DNA of 54,857 nucleotides. It comes from an uncultured Pseudomonadales bacterium. Its GTDB lineage: Bacteria; Pseudomonadota; Gammaproteobacteria; Pseudomonadales; Pseudohongiellaceae. Position 1 is the first letter of the stretch. The number at the start of each line of letters is the position of its first letter. Where the stretch lies: the NCBI GenBank assembly GCA_905478195.1, contig CAJQHM010000092.1:1-54857 (forward strand), in the 5' to 3' direction. The notes beneath the pieces are model-generated. The model was not told the origin of the DNA, did not search any database, and was given only the letters and a program-made list of their open reading frames with translations. Positions 34,495 to 43,519 of the stretch are shown piece by piece. The position numbers and the translations under genes were made by a program.

Positions 34495-35229
34495 ATGAGC
34501 AAACCGTTTCTGATAATCCAACTTCGCCCGGAAGATGCAACTGCAGATAACGAGCTGGATGCCATCAAGCACTATGGCGCGCTAGAGGATAGCGAGATAA
34601 TTAGGCTGCGCGCGGAGCAAGCGAGCCTAAAGGATATCGAACTGAGCGGCTATGCCGGCATAATTGTCGGTGGCAGCCCCTTCGATATCAGCACCCCCGC
34701 GGATCAGAAGTCAGCAACACAACTAGAGATTGAAGCCGGCTTCAGTGACTTATTCGATACAGTAATAGCACAGGACTTTCCGTTTCTTGGGTGCTGCTCG
34801 GGAAACGGCTTACTGGGAAATTATCTAGGCGCCTCGATATCACAGAAATATGCCGAAGCCGTCGGTGGAGCCACCGTCGCGCTAAGCGAAGAAGGAAAGC
34901 GCGACCCGTTACTTAAAGGCTTTCCCGATACCTTTAGAGTTTTATTGGGTCACAAGTAGGCCTGTGACAACACACCACCTGGAGCCGTTCTCCTCGCCAG
35001 CAATGCTGCCTGCCCCGTGCAGATGTTCAGAGTAAAGAGCAATATCTATGCAACTTAGTTTCACCCCGAAGCCGACGCCGCGGGCTTCACTGTTCGCATC
35101 AATATCTACAAGGACTATGGCTACTTTCCGGCAGATTCGGCAGAAAAACTCATAGCGGCTATTGAGAAGGAAGAGTCTCCCGAGGCACAATTGCTGTTGA
35201 AAAGATTTGTAGAGACCTATAGAAAGTAA
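34495..35229 (+). pseudogene. class I glutamine amidotransferase-like protein, two in-frame amber codons
   Basis: The frame is open from ATG 34495 to TAA 35227-35229 (244 codons) except for TAG at 34957-34959 (codon 155) and TAG at 35056-35058 (codon 188). The first interrupts the GHK-EAC type motif (GHK-stop-AC) where Glu is usual. The second replaces the Gln of ATQFHPE (AT-stop-FHPEAD). Nucleophile Cys101 (FLGCCSGNG) lies before the breaks; the catalytic His190 and Glu192 lie after them. So the 154-residue product would be inactive. There is no frameshift and the downstream sequence is well kept. Normal genes here end in TAG as often as TAA, so TAG is not reassigned. Confidence 0.85.
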
Positions 35230-35244
35230 ATAGGAGCAATGCCC

Positions 35245-35736
35245 ATGATCTACGAAGTGGAAGGCGATATTTTAATGAGTCGCGCCGAAGTGATCGCGCA
35301 GGGCGTAGGGGTGAACGACGCGATGGCCAGCGGCCTGGCCCGTAAGCTTCAAGAAAAATTTCCTAGCATGCGCGATCACTTCCATGAGTGGTGCGAAGAA
35401 GCAAATCCAGAGCCCGGCGACATTTGGCTTTGGGAAGGCAATGGAAAAACCAAGATTCTCAATCTTATTACCGGTGCGGCTGCCGATCCAGGGCTGGGAC
35501 GACCGAGCCGGCCCGAAAAGATTGCGGTACACCGCACTTTCAGGGCACTCAACAAGGTGGTGGCCGACAAAAGACTAAGCTCTATTGCCATGCCTATGAT
35601 CGGCAGTGGTGTTGGAGGCATCGATTGGTTAGAGGTGCGCGGTATGATGCATAGTCAGCTGGGCGAGCTACTCATACCAGTATTCGTTTACGTGTCGGTA
35701 CTCGATGGAATGCTGGCGTCTGAACCGGGCATGTAA
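35245..35736 (+). CDS. macro-domain protein
   Basis: A 163-residue protein from ATG 35245; an ATG six bases earlier is too close to the AGGAG. The order is that of a macro domain: YEVEGDILMSRAEVIAQGVGVNDAM (ADP-ribose entry), GDIWLWEG, KILNLITG, then SIAMPMIGSGVGGIDWLEV (phosphate-binding GSGVGG loop). It probably binds or hydrolyses ADP-ribose, or deacetylates O-acetyl-ADP-ribose. It starts 15 bases after the amidotransferase reading frame ends, so the two were probably an operon. Confidence 0.88.
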   Translation: MIYEVEGDILMSRAEVIAQGVGVNDAMASGLARKLQEKFPSMRDHFHEWCEEANPEPGDIWLWEGNGKTKILNLITGAAADPGLGRPSRPEKIAVHRTFRALNKVVADKRLSSIAMPMIGSGVGGIDWLEVRGMMHSQLGELLIPVFVYVSVLDGMLASEPGM

Positions 35737-35759
35737 GACATGCCCTTATCGAATCGAAA

Positions 35760-36383
35760 TTAGTCCTGAACGTCTACGCTTTCTCTCTCACAAACCAATG
35801 CGTGCCAGCGCCACAGATTCGCCAGAGACTCGGCTGGCTTTAATCCAACTAACGAAGTAGCGAAGTCCACCGCTGTTAATAAAGTAATATCGACAATCGT
35901 GAACCTGTCGCCGGCTATGTAAGCTGATTCGCCTAGCTCTGTATCTATGCGCTCATAGTAGTTATTCACATTAACGTCGCTGGCTTCCTTCGCCGCCGGA
36001 ATCTGTTTAAAAATTCCCATCGCAGCGACAATAGGCCCGTTCACCCAAGAAACACCAACTTGCGACCACAACTCGGTTTCGATATGACGATTTCGCATCT
36101 CGATGTGGCCTAATTCAAATGCGTCTCTGCCCATAAGATTTGGCTCTGGTTGTATGGCTTCTAGATAACGACAGATTGCAACCGACTCTCCAAGGCAGCG
36201 ACCATCTTCCAGTTCCAGTACAGGGATCTTTCCGCTTGGATTCTTCTTGAGAAATTCTGGCGTCTTATGTTCGCCCTTGCTCATGTCACAATTGATCAAC
36301 TCCACCTCTATACCCTTCTCTGCTAGAAAAATCTTAACCCGTCTTGGGTTTGGGGCACGGGCATAGTCATAGAGTTTCATCAT
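35760..36383 (-). CDS. glutathione S-transferase family protein (second copy)
   Basis: A 207-residue GST with a thioredoxin-like domain (MKLYDYARAPNPRRVKIFLAEKGI; cis-Pro in GKIPVLELEDG, ESVAICRYLEA) and a helical domain with FTIVDITLLTAVDFA. The catalytic residue is probably within ARAPNPRR rather than a classical Ser/Cys. It is different in sequence from the copy at 25876. Detoxification or reduction of electrophiles is likely. Standalone, convergent with the macro-domain gene. Confidence 0.92.
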   Translation of the reverse strand: MMKLYDYARAPNPRRVKIFLAEKGIEVELINCDMSKGEHKTPEFLKKNPSGKIPVLELEDGRCLGESVAICRYLEAIQPEPNLMGRDAFELGHIEMRNRHIETELWSQVGVSWVNGPIVAAMGIFKQIPAAKEASDVNVNNYYERIDTELGESAYIAGDRFTIVDITLLTAVDFATSLVGLKPAESLANLWRWHALVCERESVDVQD

Positions 36384-36482
36384 CTTAAAAGTTCCATATA
36401 TATTTAATTAGTTAGTATTAGTGGTGGTCGCTATCCCGGATAGCGTGTCGATCTGTGCTTAGCCCTTGCAGCAAGCGCACGC

Positions 36483-37394
36483 CTACTCCTTCGTATCCTG
36501 CAGCCCACCGAAAGCCTCGAAAAAAGACTTGAAGAAGCCCGATAGCTCAAGCGTCATGACGGCAAACTCCTGATCAAATTTTTGTGCTGCACTCTCAATC
36601 TCTTCGCTCGCCTCTTCCTGCTTCATGCCGACAAATTTGAGGCGTTTTATAGAGAGATCATCTCCCAGTGCACAGCTTAAAATGCTATTCCATGTCACTC
36701 CCAGGTTCTTAACCTGCTTGCCCGCCTCGAGATGGCTCTCGATCTCATCCGAGAACAGATCCTGCCCCTTGCAGCGCACTATATTGCTGCCATCGGTTGG
36801 ATTATAGAGTTCACAGTCTTCATCGATGAGGAAGTGATCGCTAGCATGCCGCTCCTTCAGCCAGCGCGTCATCACATCGCTGGGGGCACGATTGGCATCT
36901 GGAAGCGACACTTTCAAACTACCAAGACTCTCGCGCAGCAAGCTGAGCAGGGCTTCCGCCTTGGGTGCGCTGGATGAATTTACGACGATTAGATTATCTT
37001 TCCCGGAAATATAGGCGAATGTTTGCTGATTACGGGTAAAGGCTCTGGGCAGGAGCGACACAAATACATCGTCTCTTATCTGTCGCTTCTCCTTTCGGTA
37101 GATCTTACGGCCCTGTCTCTCTTCTAGCTCGGCCACCTTCTCATCGGTCGCCTCGTTGATCACCGACGTTGGCAGGATCTTCTCCTGCTTCTGAGCGCAG
37201 AGCATAATATAGTCACCCTGCACATGGGTGAGCATCTCCCCCTCCTTGCCTAGCGGGCTAATCCAGCCATACTTTGACTTATCGTGACTACTACAGGGAT
37301 GGAAGATTTGATCGGTCAGCTTCTGTTCTAATTCTTCTGGTGAGACTTTGAGCGCTTCGTTGAGGCAATAGAGACGTATATTCTTGAACCACAT
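36483..37394 (-). CDS. rdgC: recombination-associated protein RdgC
   Basis: A 303-residue protein from ATG 37394 (MWFKNIRLYCL is the family start; upstream in-frame codons are a short extension). Visible landmarks: PCSSHDKSKYGWISPLG, GDYIMLCAQKQEKILP, QGRKIYRKEKRQIRDDVFVSLLPRAF, and a C-terminal helix pair with FMxxELxxFF. RdgC is a ring-forming DNA-binding protein that limits RecA. Solitary gene; no operon partners. Confidence 0.95.
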   Translation of the reverse strand: MWFKNIRLYCLNEALKVSPEELEQKLTDQIFHPCSSHDKSKYGWISPLGKEGEMLTHVQGDYIMLCAQKQEKILPTSVINEATDEKVAELEERQGRKIYRKEKRQIRDDVFVSLLPRAFTRNQQTFAYISGKDNLIVVNSSSAPKAEALLSLLRESLGSLKVSLPDANRAPSDVMTRWLKERHASDHFLIDEDCELYNPTDGSNIVRCKGQDLFSDEIESHLEAGKQVKNLGVTWNSILSCALGDDLSIKRLKFVGMKQEEASEEIESAAQKFDQEFAVMTLELSGFFKSFFEAFGGLQDTKE

Positions 37395-37666
37395 AGATAA
37401 TTTTCCGGCTAGCACAGCAAGTACTGAAGAGATTCTAAAAGGTTTAAGCAAAAAGCTTAGCGCGGAAGATTATGCGCGATACATACACAGTATTCTAGTA
37501 GTAGCATACGCTATCTCTTTATTTTCTGACTCCAAACCGGGCTTAATGAAACACCAGAGTACTAGTAAAGAAAGAATGGCGGCGAACGATTTTTTTATCC
37601 TACCAGACCCTTACATTTAGGTACGATAGCAACTACATAAAATAGCAAATGAAACCGGATCATCCC

Positions 37667-38113
37667 ATGAATAAAATTGTGAATTGGATTCTACCCTTGT
37701 ACATAGCCTTTGTGTTTCTGCAATCGCTGTTCTTCAAATTTAGCGGCTCTGAAGAGACTGTCATCATTTTCAATACTATAGGTACATGGATGGCCGATAT
37801 TGGCTTGCCTCAGAGCTTCGCGCAAGGCTTCAGCAACTACGGTGGAACTGCAACTGGAATAGCAGAACTGATCGCCAGTATTCTAGTGCTCATCCCCGCC
37901 TCAAGAGTATGGGGAGCTCTGGCAGGACTATTGATAATGTCCGGTGCGATCTTCTTTCACCTGTTTACGCCCCTTGGTGTAGTACGCATTGTCGATGCTG
38001 CCGGGAATAACGATGGCGGTGTACTGTTCTTCATGGCTTGTGGTGTGTGGTTGAGTAGCCTGGCTCTTATCTATATTGACAGGCAAAAGCTACTAGCAGT
38101 AATCGGGCACTAG
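37667..38113 (+). CDS. DoxX-like four-helix membrane protein
   Basis: A 148-residue inner-membrane protein with four hydrophobic segments: ILPLYIAFVFLQSLFFKF, TGIAELIASILVLI, GALAGLLIMSGAIFFHLF, GVLFFMACGVWLSSLALIYI. The layout and the SLFFKFSGSEET and GVV segments recall DoxX/SURF4-like proteins of unknown or redox-linked role. An ATG 18 bases upstream is an alternative start; neither has a clear SD. No close neighbours on the strand. Function unknown. Confidence 0.7.
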   Translation: MNKIVNWILPLYIAFVFLQSLFFKFSGSEETVIIFNTIGTWMADIGLPQSFAQGFSNYGGTATGIAELIASILVLIPASRVWGALAGLLIMSGAIFFHLFTPLGVVRIVDAAGNNDGGVLFFMACGVWLSSLALIYIDRQKLLAVIGH

Positions 38114-38342
38114 TCAGGAATAGAATCGCGTTATTCACCCTCAGAATATAACTAACAGGCACTACATGGAGTGTCCTACCCACCAAGGTCATGGCGATAT
38201 CATAGCCCTTGCCGGTATTGAGCCCTGGCGCGATACCTGCCCCGCATCAGGCCTCAGAAAATATCCGTAACCTCTGTTTTTACTCTGACCCCAATCTCGC
38301 CTATAGTAAACCCTACTAAACCCCCACAAGAGCTCATTCGCG

Positions 38343-40268
38343 ATGACCGATACCAGCATTCAATCCAACACGAAACCAATAGAACGCAAGGAACTAACCC
38401 TCAGAGTCGTGGTATTGGGACTGCTGCTGGCGGTCGTAATGGGGGCAGCGAATGTCTATGTTGGCCTGCGCGCCGGCATGACTGTGTCAGCCTCAATACC
38501 TGCAGCCGTCATGGCTATGCTGCTGTTTAAGATGCTGTTCAAGAATTCCACTATTCTCGAAGCCAATCAGGTTCAGACCTGTGCCTCGGCGGGGGAATCA
38601 CTCGCCGCGGGAATCATCTTCACTATGCCAGCAATGGTTCTAATTGGCTTCTGGGATTCCTTTGATTTCTGGTCGGTCACCATCATCGCGCTTACCGGCG
38701 GCCTGTTGGGCATTCTCTTTATGATCCCCATGCGCAAGGTTTTCATTCTTAACAACACTGAACTCGCCTATCCGGAGGGTATAGCCTGTGCTGCTGTGCT
38801 ACGTGCCGGCGAAGAGGAGGCGGCCGAGGGAGAAGACGGCGAACAGGAGGGTGCAGCGAAGAATCTGCTGGTTGGCGGCCTACTAGGCGCCGGTGTGGCC
38901 ATTGGAGCAAAGCTATTCGGAGTGCTTGCAGCGACGCTTGAGGCGGCCACCGTAGTGAGCTCACGCATTTTCTATTTTGGCGGCGACCTCTCGCCAATGC
39001 TAATTGCCATTGGCTTCATCGTGCGACTGAACGTCGCTATTCTTATTTTTATTGGTGGCGCCATTTCCTGGATTGTAGCCATACCCCTGTTGGGCTCGGG
39101 CGATCAGTATCCTTCTGCCATCGACGGCGCCTACGAGCTATGGAGCACGCAGATTCGCTATGTAGGTGTTGGCGCCATGGTGCTGGGAGGATTTGCCTCA
39201 CTCTACTCTGTCCGTTTAGGGCTGATCGCCGCCATACGCGAGTTGCGTAACAACCTGACCAGCGGTGACCTGATGGGTGACAGTCTGGAGAGAGATATCC
39301 CAACCTGGGCCATCATCGCCCTCACTCTAGGCTGCGTCGCTGTCCTCGCCTTCGTGAATTATCGCTTCACCTCTGGAGTGGGTATCACCATTCTGTCGAC
39401 CATAGTAATGCTGGTCATGGGCTTCTTCTTCACCGCCGTGGCAAGTTATATCGTGGGGCTAGTGGGCAACTCAAACAGCCCGGTCTCCGGTATGACAATC
39501 ACCGCAGTCCTCGTCGCCGGGGGTATGCTATGGCTCTTCAACTATACCGGCATGGAAGCCATGGTTGCCACGCTAGGCATTGCAGCCATAGTCTGCTGTG
39601 TCGCTGCGACTAGCGGCGATGTCTGTAACGATCTCAAGACCGGCACATTGGTAGGTGCCGCCCCTTTTCGTCAGCAGATCATGCAGATTGCAGGAGTATT
39701 CGTCGCCGCTTTCGTCATGTCACCGGTGCTGAATCTTTTGCACAATAATATCGAAGGCGGCATCGGCGGACGCGAACTATCGGCTCCGCAGGCAAGTTTG
39801 TTCGCTTCACTCGCGCGGGGGTTCTCCGGAGAGACACAATTGCCTTGGGACATGATCGGCTACGGCGTGCTTGTTGGCGGCGTAATCTTGGTAGTCGATT
39901 GGTATCTGCGCGTTAGCGGCAAGAAATTCAGAGCGCATCTGATGCCCATCGCTGTGGGAATGTACTTGCCATTCGGTCTGGCAGCACCAATTTTGATTGG
40001 CGGCCTGATTGCACACTTCCATAGCAAAGGCACACCTGAAGCAAAGCACGACAAGGTGCTACATCGCGGCGTACTCTTCTCATCGGGCGTCATCGCAGGC
40101 GAAGCGTTGATGTCAGTTGGCCTTGCCTGCCTCACCGCCCTTGGAGTGCAGTCATTGGACTTGGGACTCTCTACAGGCTTGGTAACGGCACTGTCATTGG
40201 TGGCTGCGGCTTTAGCTGTCTGGATGTTTTATAAATTTACCCAGCCCTCTAACAGCTCAACAATTTAG
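38343..40268 (+). CDS. OPT-family oligopeptide transporter
   Basis: A 641-residue inner-membrane protein with about 14-16 hydrophobic helices. Family features include the N-terminal RVVVLGLLLAVVMGAANVYVGLRAGMTVSASIPAA, GNSNSPVSGMTI, and SGDVCNDLKTGTLVGAAPFRQQIMQIAGV. It has the NSPVSG and DLKTG motifs of the bacterial OPT branch. An acidic loop (EEEAAEGEDGEQEG, about residues 158-171) faces the cytoplasm. Likely imports small peptides or peptide-metal complexes, which fits the exported peptidases. The stop codon overlaps the convergent SRPBCC gene by 4 bases. Confidence 0.93.
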   Translation: MTDTSIQSNTKPIERKELTLRVVVLGLLLAVVMGAANVYVGLRAGMTVSASIPAAVMAMLLFKMLFKNSTILEANQVQTCASAGESLAAGIIFTMPAMVLIGFWDSFDFWSVTIIALTGGLLGILFMIPMRKVFILNNTELAYPEGIACAAVLRAGEEEAAEGEDGEQEGAAKNLLVGGLLGAGVAIGAKLFGVLAATLEAATVVSSRIFYFGGDLSPMLIAIGFIVRLNVAILIFIGGAISWIVAIPLLGSGDQYPSAIDGAYELWSTQIRYVGVGAMVLGGFASLYSVRLGLIAAIRELRNNLTSGDLMGDSLERDIPTWAIIALTLGCVAVLAFVNYRFTSGVGITILSTIVMLVMGFFFTAVASYIVGLVGNSNSPVSGMTITAVLVAGGMLWLFNYTGMEAMVATLGIAAIVCCVAATSGDVCNDLKTGTLVGAAPFRQQIMQIAGVFVAAFVMSPVLNLLHNNIEGGIGGRELSAPQASLFASLARGFSGETQLPWDMIGYGVLVGGVILVVDWYLRVSGKKFRAHLMPIAVGMYLPFGLAAPILIGGLIAHFHSKGTPEAKHDKVLHRGVLFSSGVIAGEALMSVGLACLTALGVQSLDLGLSTGLVTALSLVAAALAVWMFYKFTQPSNSSTI

Positions 40269-40663
40269 GCGGAACTATTGATCAGAACCTGCTTCAGACC
40301 TTCGAATGAAACACTCATCCCGTGCTCTATGGCGGGAGAGAATTCGTCTGGCGCTATCTTCGTTGTCCACGAGAAATGACAGCCCGCGTCGCTCGCCGTC
40401 AGTTGAATTGTTGCTAGATGATGATCCAGTGGCGTCGGAGTCTTAATGGCAGAATACTGTAGGCAGTGCTTCTGGTTATCTAATGTTAGGATCTTTTCCT
40501 GCACTTCTCCAATACCTTCCATAGTGAAAGAGCGCACGCCGTCTAGTTCAGTTATCGACTCTACCGCAGGAACCCAATCGCAGCGGGTCACATCAGCAAA
40601 AATCGCCCAGACTGCTTCAAGTGGATAGTTTAATTCTTCTTCGATTTTTACCGTTTTCATCAT
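40265..40663 (-). CDS. SRPBCC-family cytosolic protein
   Basis: A 132-residue START-like protein without signal: KTVKIEEELNYPLEAVWAIFADVTRCDWVPAV (typical first strand-helix), VRSFTMEGIGEVQEKIL, HLATIQLTASDAGCHFSWTTKI, and a closing amphipathic helix. It binds a small ligand. Unrelated in close sequence to the exported SRPBCC protein at 1299. It precedes the damaged DUF2834 gene by 20 bases on the minus strand, so they were probably cotranscribed. Function unknown. Confidence 0.82.
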   Translation of the reverse strand: MMKTVKIEEELNYPLEAVWAIFADVTRCDWVPAVESITELDGVRSFTMEGIGEVQEKILTLDNQKHCLQYSAIKTPTPLDHHLATIQLTASDAGCHFSWTTKIAPDEFSPAIEHGMSVSFEGLKQVLINSSA

Positions 40664-40682
40664 GCCTCACTTTTACAAATCA

Positions 40683-40991
40683 CTAGCTCGAAGGTCGCAT
40701 CTTCGCCCACAGATAAGCGGGAAGCGCGCAGGACAGGCCTATACATAAGTTGAGGGCAATAAACGCCCAGGGTTTCGGTCCGCCCGACTGATTAGAAAAC
40801 ATATAGATCCAAAATACAAACGAGCTAATCAACAGGTCTGCGCTAAATCCACCCGCCGCGCCATTCACAAATACCGCCATCACGAAGGCCACCAAATCGA
40901 TACCCTGATCAACTGCAAAATCTGCGAAGAAGGCTATCGGTATTACCGCACCCAGAATCGCAAATAGCAGTTAAGTCGTTCTTAGATTCAT
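40683..40991 (-). pseudogene. DUF2834 membrane protein, early in-frame ochre codon
   Basis: Reading from ATG 40991 (GGAG 6 bases upstream) gives MNLRTT, then TAA at 40971-40973, then an open frame of 95 more codons that continues the DUF2834 family pattern: LLFAILGAVIP, the SADLLISSFVFWIYMF helix, and LNLCIGLSCALPAYLWAK. The stop replaces what would be codon 7, so a single substitution (for example CAA to TAA) explains it. Downstream starts (TTG at the 70-codon frame) would drop the first helix. Family: three-helix inner-membrane protein, unknown function. Confidence 0.75.
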
Positions 40992-41276
40992 CCTTTGCTC
41001 CATTAACATGTGATTTTTTATTGGTAGCAGCCGGCTCAAAGCCATGGGCTGTGATCGCGACGCCCTCCGGTCCGGTTAGGCCCCTATTGGCAGCTAGTCT
41101 CTCTGAATGAGGTCTGTCATTCAATTACTTATTGGGTAGTAAAATTAGCCAATACTGGGAATCTCAGCCAGTAGATTTTTGTGGTATTCTGCTTGCAAAT
41201 ACCCGTGCGGCTTACCCCCAGTTCGCTATCAGATACTTTGGGGGCGCAGGCCAGCAGAGTCCAGCAGGAGATTGTC

Positions 41277-42236
41277 ATGCATCTAAAACTAAGAAAACTA
41301 GCACTTACGCTGTCACTTATCGCAACACTGGGCAGCTTCGGCATTAGCTCTGCACAGGACCCAGAATGGGTCGATCTGGCAGTTCATAACTTCGGCGCCC
41401 CCATCAATACCATGTGGGCCGAGGGAGAACTGTCCTTCGCCGCCGACGGCACTATGGTCTACTGCAGCGCAAGAGAGGATATGGCCGTAGCGCCGGGCGA
41501 TCCGAAGGATCTCTATATCGCTACGTTTAACGCCGAGACTGGCAGCTGGAATACCCCTGTCAATATGGGTATCCCCATTAATGCAGCACCCGCCACCGAT
41601 GTCGACCCGCTGCGTGCAGGCGATGATCGCGAGCCTTGGATAACCGCCGACGGCAATACGATCTACTTTAAGTCTGATCGACTCGCTACCACTAGCCCAC
41701 GCAATGCCAATGATTTATTCATTACCCGCAAAGTGAACGGACAGTGGAGCACACCAGAGCTGATAGGCTTTCCCATAAGCACCAACGTCGGTAACGAGCA
41801 TTGCCCTGCCATTCTTCAAGACGGCGAGACACTGTGCTTCGCATCGATGCGTGAAGGCGGCTACGGCGGGTCCGATATCTATTGCTCTAAGCCCGACGGC
41901 AATGGCGGCTGGCAGGAGCCGGTTAACCAGGGGCCGAACATCAACACGGCGGCCGAAGAATTTCACTTCACGCAGGATAAAGACGGCATGGTGTATTTCA
42001 CATCCTCTCGCCCCGGTGGCTTCGGCGGCACCGACATCTATGGCGCGATGACGCAGGGAGAGAACAGCTGGGGCACGGCGAGAAATCTAGGCTCGCAGGT
42101 GAACACGGCTGGTGCCGATATGTGTCCAGCCCTGCCACCGGGTGACAATACATTTACCTGGTTCTCAACTCGCGGTGATAACAGCCTGGGCAATATCGAT
42201 ATCTTCTGGACCAACAAACTAAACGTGAGCAACTAA
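41277..42236 (+). CDS. exported PD40/WD40-like beta-propeller protein
   Basis: A 319-residue protein. The start at 41277 has AGGAG upstream and gives a Sec signal (MHLKLRKLALTLSLIATLGSFGISSAQ). Five to six repeats of the PD40/TolB-like blade are visible: ELSFAADGTMVYCSAR, EPWITADGNTIYFKSDR, GNEHCPAILQDGETLCFASMREGGYGGSD, EEFHFTQDKDGMVYFTSSRPGGFGGTD and ADMCPALPPGDNTFTWFSTR. The GGYGGSDIY/GGFGGTDIY turns are typical. Likely a periplasmic binding or structural propeller. It begins a three-gene run with the small lipoprotein and DUF1080 (1-base gap, then overlapping ATGA). Confidence 0.85.
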   Translation: MHLKLRKLALTLSLIATLGSFGISSAQDPEWVDLAVHNFGAPINTMWAEGELSFAADGTMVYCSAREDMAVAPGDPKDLYIATFNAETGSWNTPVNMGIPINAAPATDVDPLRAGDDREPWITADGNTIYFKSDRLATTSPRNANDLFITRKVNGQWSTPELIGFPISTNVGNEHCPAILQDGETLCFASMREGGYGGSDIYCSKPDGNGGWQEPVNQGPNINTAAEEFHFTQDKDGMVYFTSSRPGGFGGTDIYGAMTQGENSWGTARNLGSQVNTAGADMCPALPPGDNTFTWFSTRGDNSLGNIDIFWTNKLNVSN

Positions 42237-42237
42237 T

Positions 42238-42657
42238 ATGACGGCAGAAATATCCTCGGTTAGGCGCTGCGGCTGGCGCGTTATGGCGACACTAGGGGCA
42301 GCCCTGCTTGCCTCCTGCGCAGTCAGTCCGCAGACACAGGCAAAGATGGACGAGTACGCAAGAACTATCCCCACGTGTAGCAGCGACGCCGAGTGTGATC
42401 GCAAGTGGGCGCTCGCCCGGCAATGGACTGTAGAGAATTCAGCTTTCGCCATTAGAGGAGAGAGCGATACGCGTATTAATGCCAACAGCAACATCATCAG
42501 CCAAAGTGGCGTAGGCGTTCTCGTTAATAAGATTGCAAATGGCTCTAACGGCTCTCAGATCATTGTCGAAGTGGAATGCTTTAGCGCCTATGGCTGCCCG
42601 GATCTTTGGGATATGCAAATCGATTTTAATCGCACGGTCAACGGTAACGCGCAATGA
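42238..42657 (+). CDS. small predicted lipoprotein
   Basis: A 139-residue protein. The lipobox (LLASC, Cys27) follows a hydrophobic segment; the start could also be the ATG 15 codons in (MATLGAALLASC). Two Cys (CSSDAEC) and CFSAYGC pairs probably form disulfides. The rest lacks a recognisable domain; ANSNIISQSGVGVLVNKIAN and the VEVECFSAYGC strand suggest a compact beta-rich body. It is translationally coupled: its TGA overlaps the ATG of the DUF1080 gene (ATGA), and it starts 1 base after the propeller stop. Function unknown, probably with the DUF1080 partner. Confidence 0.72.
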   Translation: MTAEISSVRRCGWRVMATLGAALLASCAVSPQTQAKMDEYARTIPTCSSDAECDRKWALARQWTVENSAFAIRGESDTRINANSNIISQSGVGVLVNKIANGSNGSQIIVEVECFSAYGCPDLWDMQIDFNRTVNGNAQ

Positions 42658-43454
42658 AACCAAACATTGCGCAATCAACCACAGGAAATCTTCTGGCACT
42701 GTTACTCATGATGCTACCGACAACGGCCTATACTCAAGATGATAGCGAACAGTGGATTAGCCTGTTTAACGGGAGTGATCTCTCTAACTGGATTCCAAAA
42801 TTTACCGGCCACGAACTCGGCGTTAACTATCGCGATACCTTTCGCGTAGAGGATGGCATATTAAAAGTCTCATATGACAATTGGCAAGACTTCGACGGCG
42901 AATTCGGCCATATCTTCTACGACGAGAGTTTTTCTCACTACAAGTTGCTCGTCGAATACAGATTCGCTGGCGCCCAGGTTCGCAACGGTCCGGACTGGGC
43001 CTTCCGCAACAATGGCGTAATGCTGCATGGCCAGTCTCCACAGTCGATGACCCTAGAGCAGGAATTTCCAGCCTCTATCGAAGTACAGCTTCTAGGCGGC
43101 AACGGCGTCGATGAACGAGCCACAGCAAATGTCTGCTCGCCTGGCACACACTACGTCAGAGACGGTGAGTTGGTTACTCAGCATTGTATCAATTCCAGCT
43201 CCGATACTTTTCACGGTGATCAGTGGGTAACGCTGGAAGTTGAAGTACGCGGCGACGAACTCATTAGGCACACGGTGAACGGTGAGGTGGTTTTCGAATA
43301 TTCGAGAACACAGCTGGACGAGAGCGACCCCGATGCACAGAATCTTATCAGCCAGGGTCAGCCCATAGCGGTAAGCGAAGGATACATCTCACTGCAGGCT
43401 GAGAGTCACCCTACGCAGTTCCGAAGAGTAGAACTCCTTCCGCTAGCGCACTAA
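42654..43454 (+). CDS. exported DUF1080 protein (3-keto-disaccharide hydrolase type)
   Basis: A 266-residue protein with a Sec signal ending TTAYTQ. The DUF1080 fold is complete: EQWISLFNGSDLSNWIPKF, GILKVSYDNWQDFDGEFGHIFYDESFSHYKLLVEYRF, WAFRNNGVMLHGQSP, SIEVQLLGG, and the closing LQAESHPTQFRRVELLPL, with the GD-E and HPxQFRRVEL family signature. It would cleave 3-keto-glycosides made by the oxidoreductase at 43726 on the other strand. It is coupled to the lipoprotein (4-base overlap). Compared with the 202-residue copy at 578 it has longer loops. Confidence 0.9.
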   Translation: MKPNIAQSTTGNLLALLLMMLPTTAYTQDDSEQWISLFNGSDLSNWIPKFTGHELGVNYRDTFRVEDGILKVSYDNWQDFDGEFGHIFYDESFSHYKLLVEYRFAGAQVRNGPDWAFRNNGVMLHGQSPQSMTLEQEFPASIEVQLLGGNGVDERATANVCSPGTHYVRDGELVTQHCINSSSDTFHGDQWVTLEVEVRGDELIRHTVNGEVVFEYSRTQLDESDPDAQNLISQGQPIAVSEGYISLQAESHPTQFRRVELLPLAH

Positions 43455-43519
43455 ATCCTAGTCCGAACTAAAAGCCACCAAGCCCCCAACATTCAAGCCG
43501 AGAATCGGGTAGTTGTTTG

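Noticed and set aside
34495..34959. A complete short protein ending at the first amber codon
   Set aside because: The conserved remainder of the amidotransferase continues in frame for 90 further codons including the catalytic His and Glu, so the gene is better described as interrupted.
37384..37620. Plus-strand 78-codon frame over the rdgC start
   Set aside because: It overlaps rdgC antisense, starts with TTG, and shows no domain.
38166..38270. 34-codon plus-strand frame before the OPT gene (MECPTHQGHG...)
   Set aside because: No good SD, no family resemblance, out of frame with the transporter. Most likely chance.
40909..41124. Minus-strand 71-codon frame overlapping the DUF2834 gene start
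   Set aside because: It runs out of frame through the DUF2834 coding sequence and shows no recognisable pattern.
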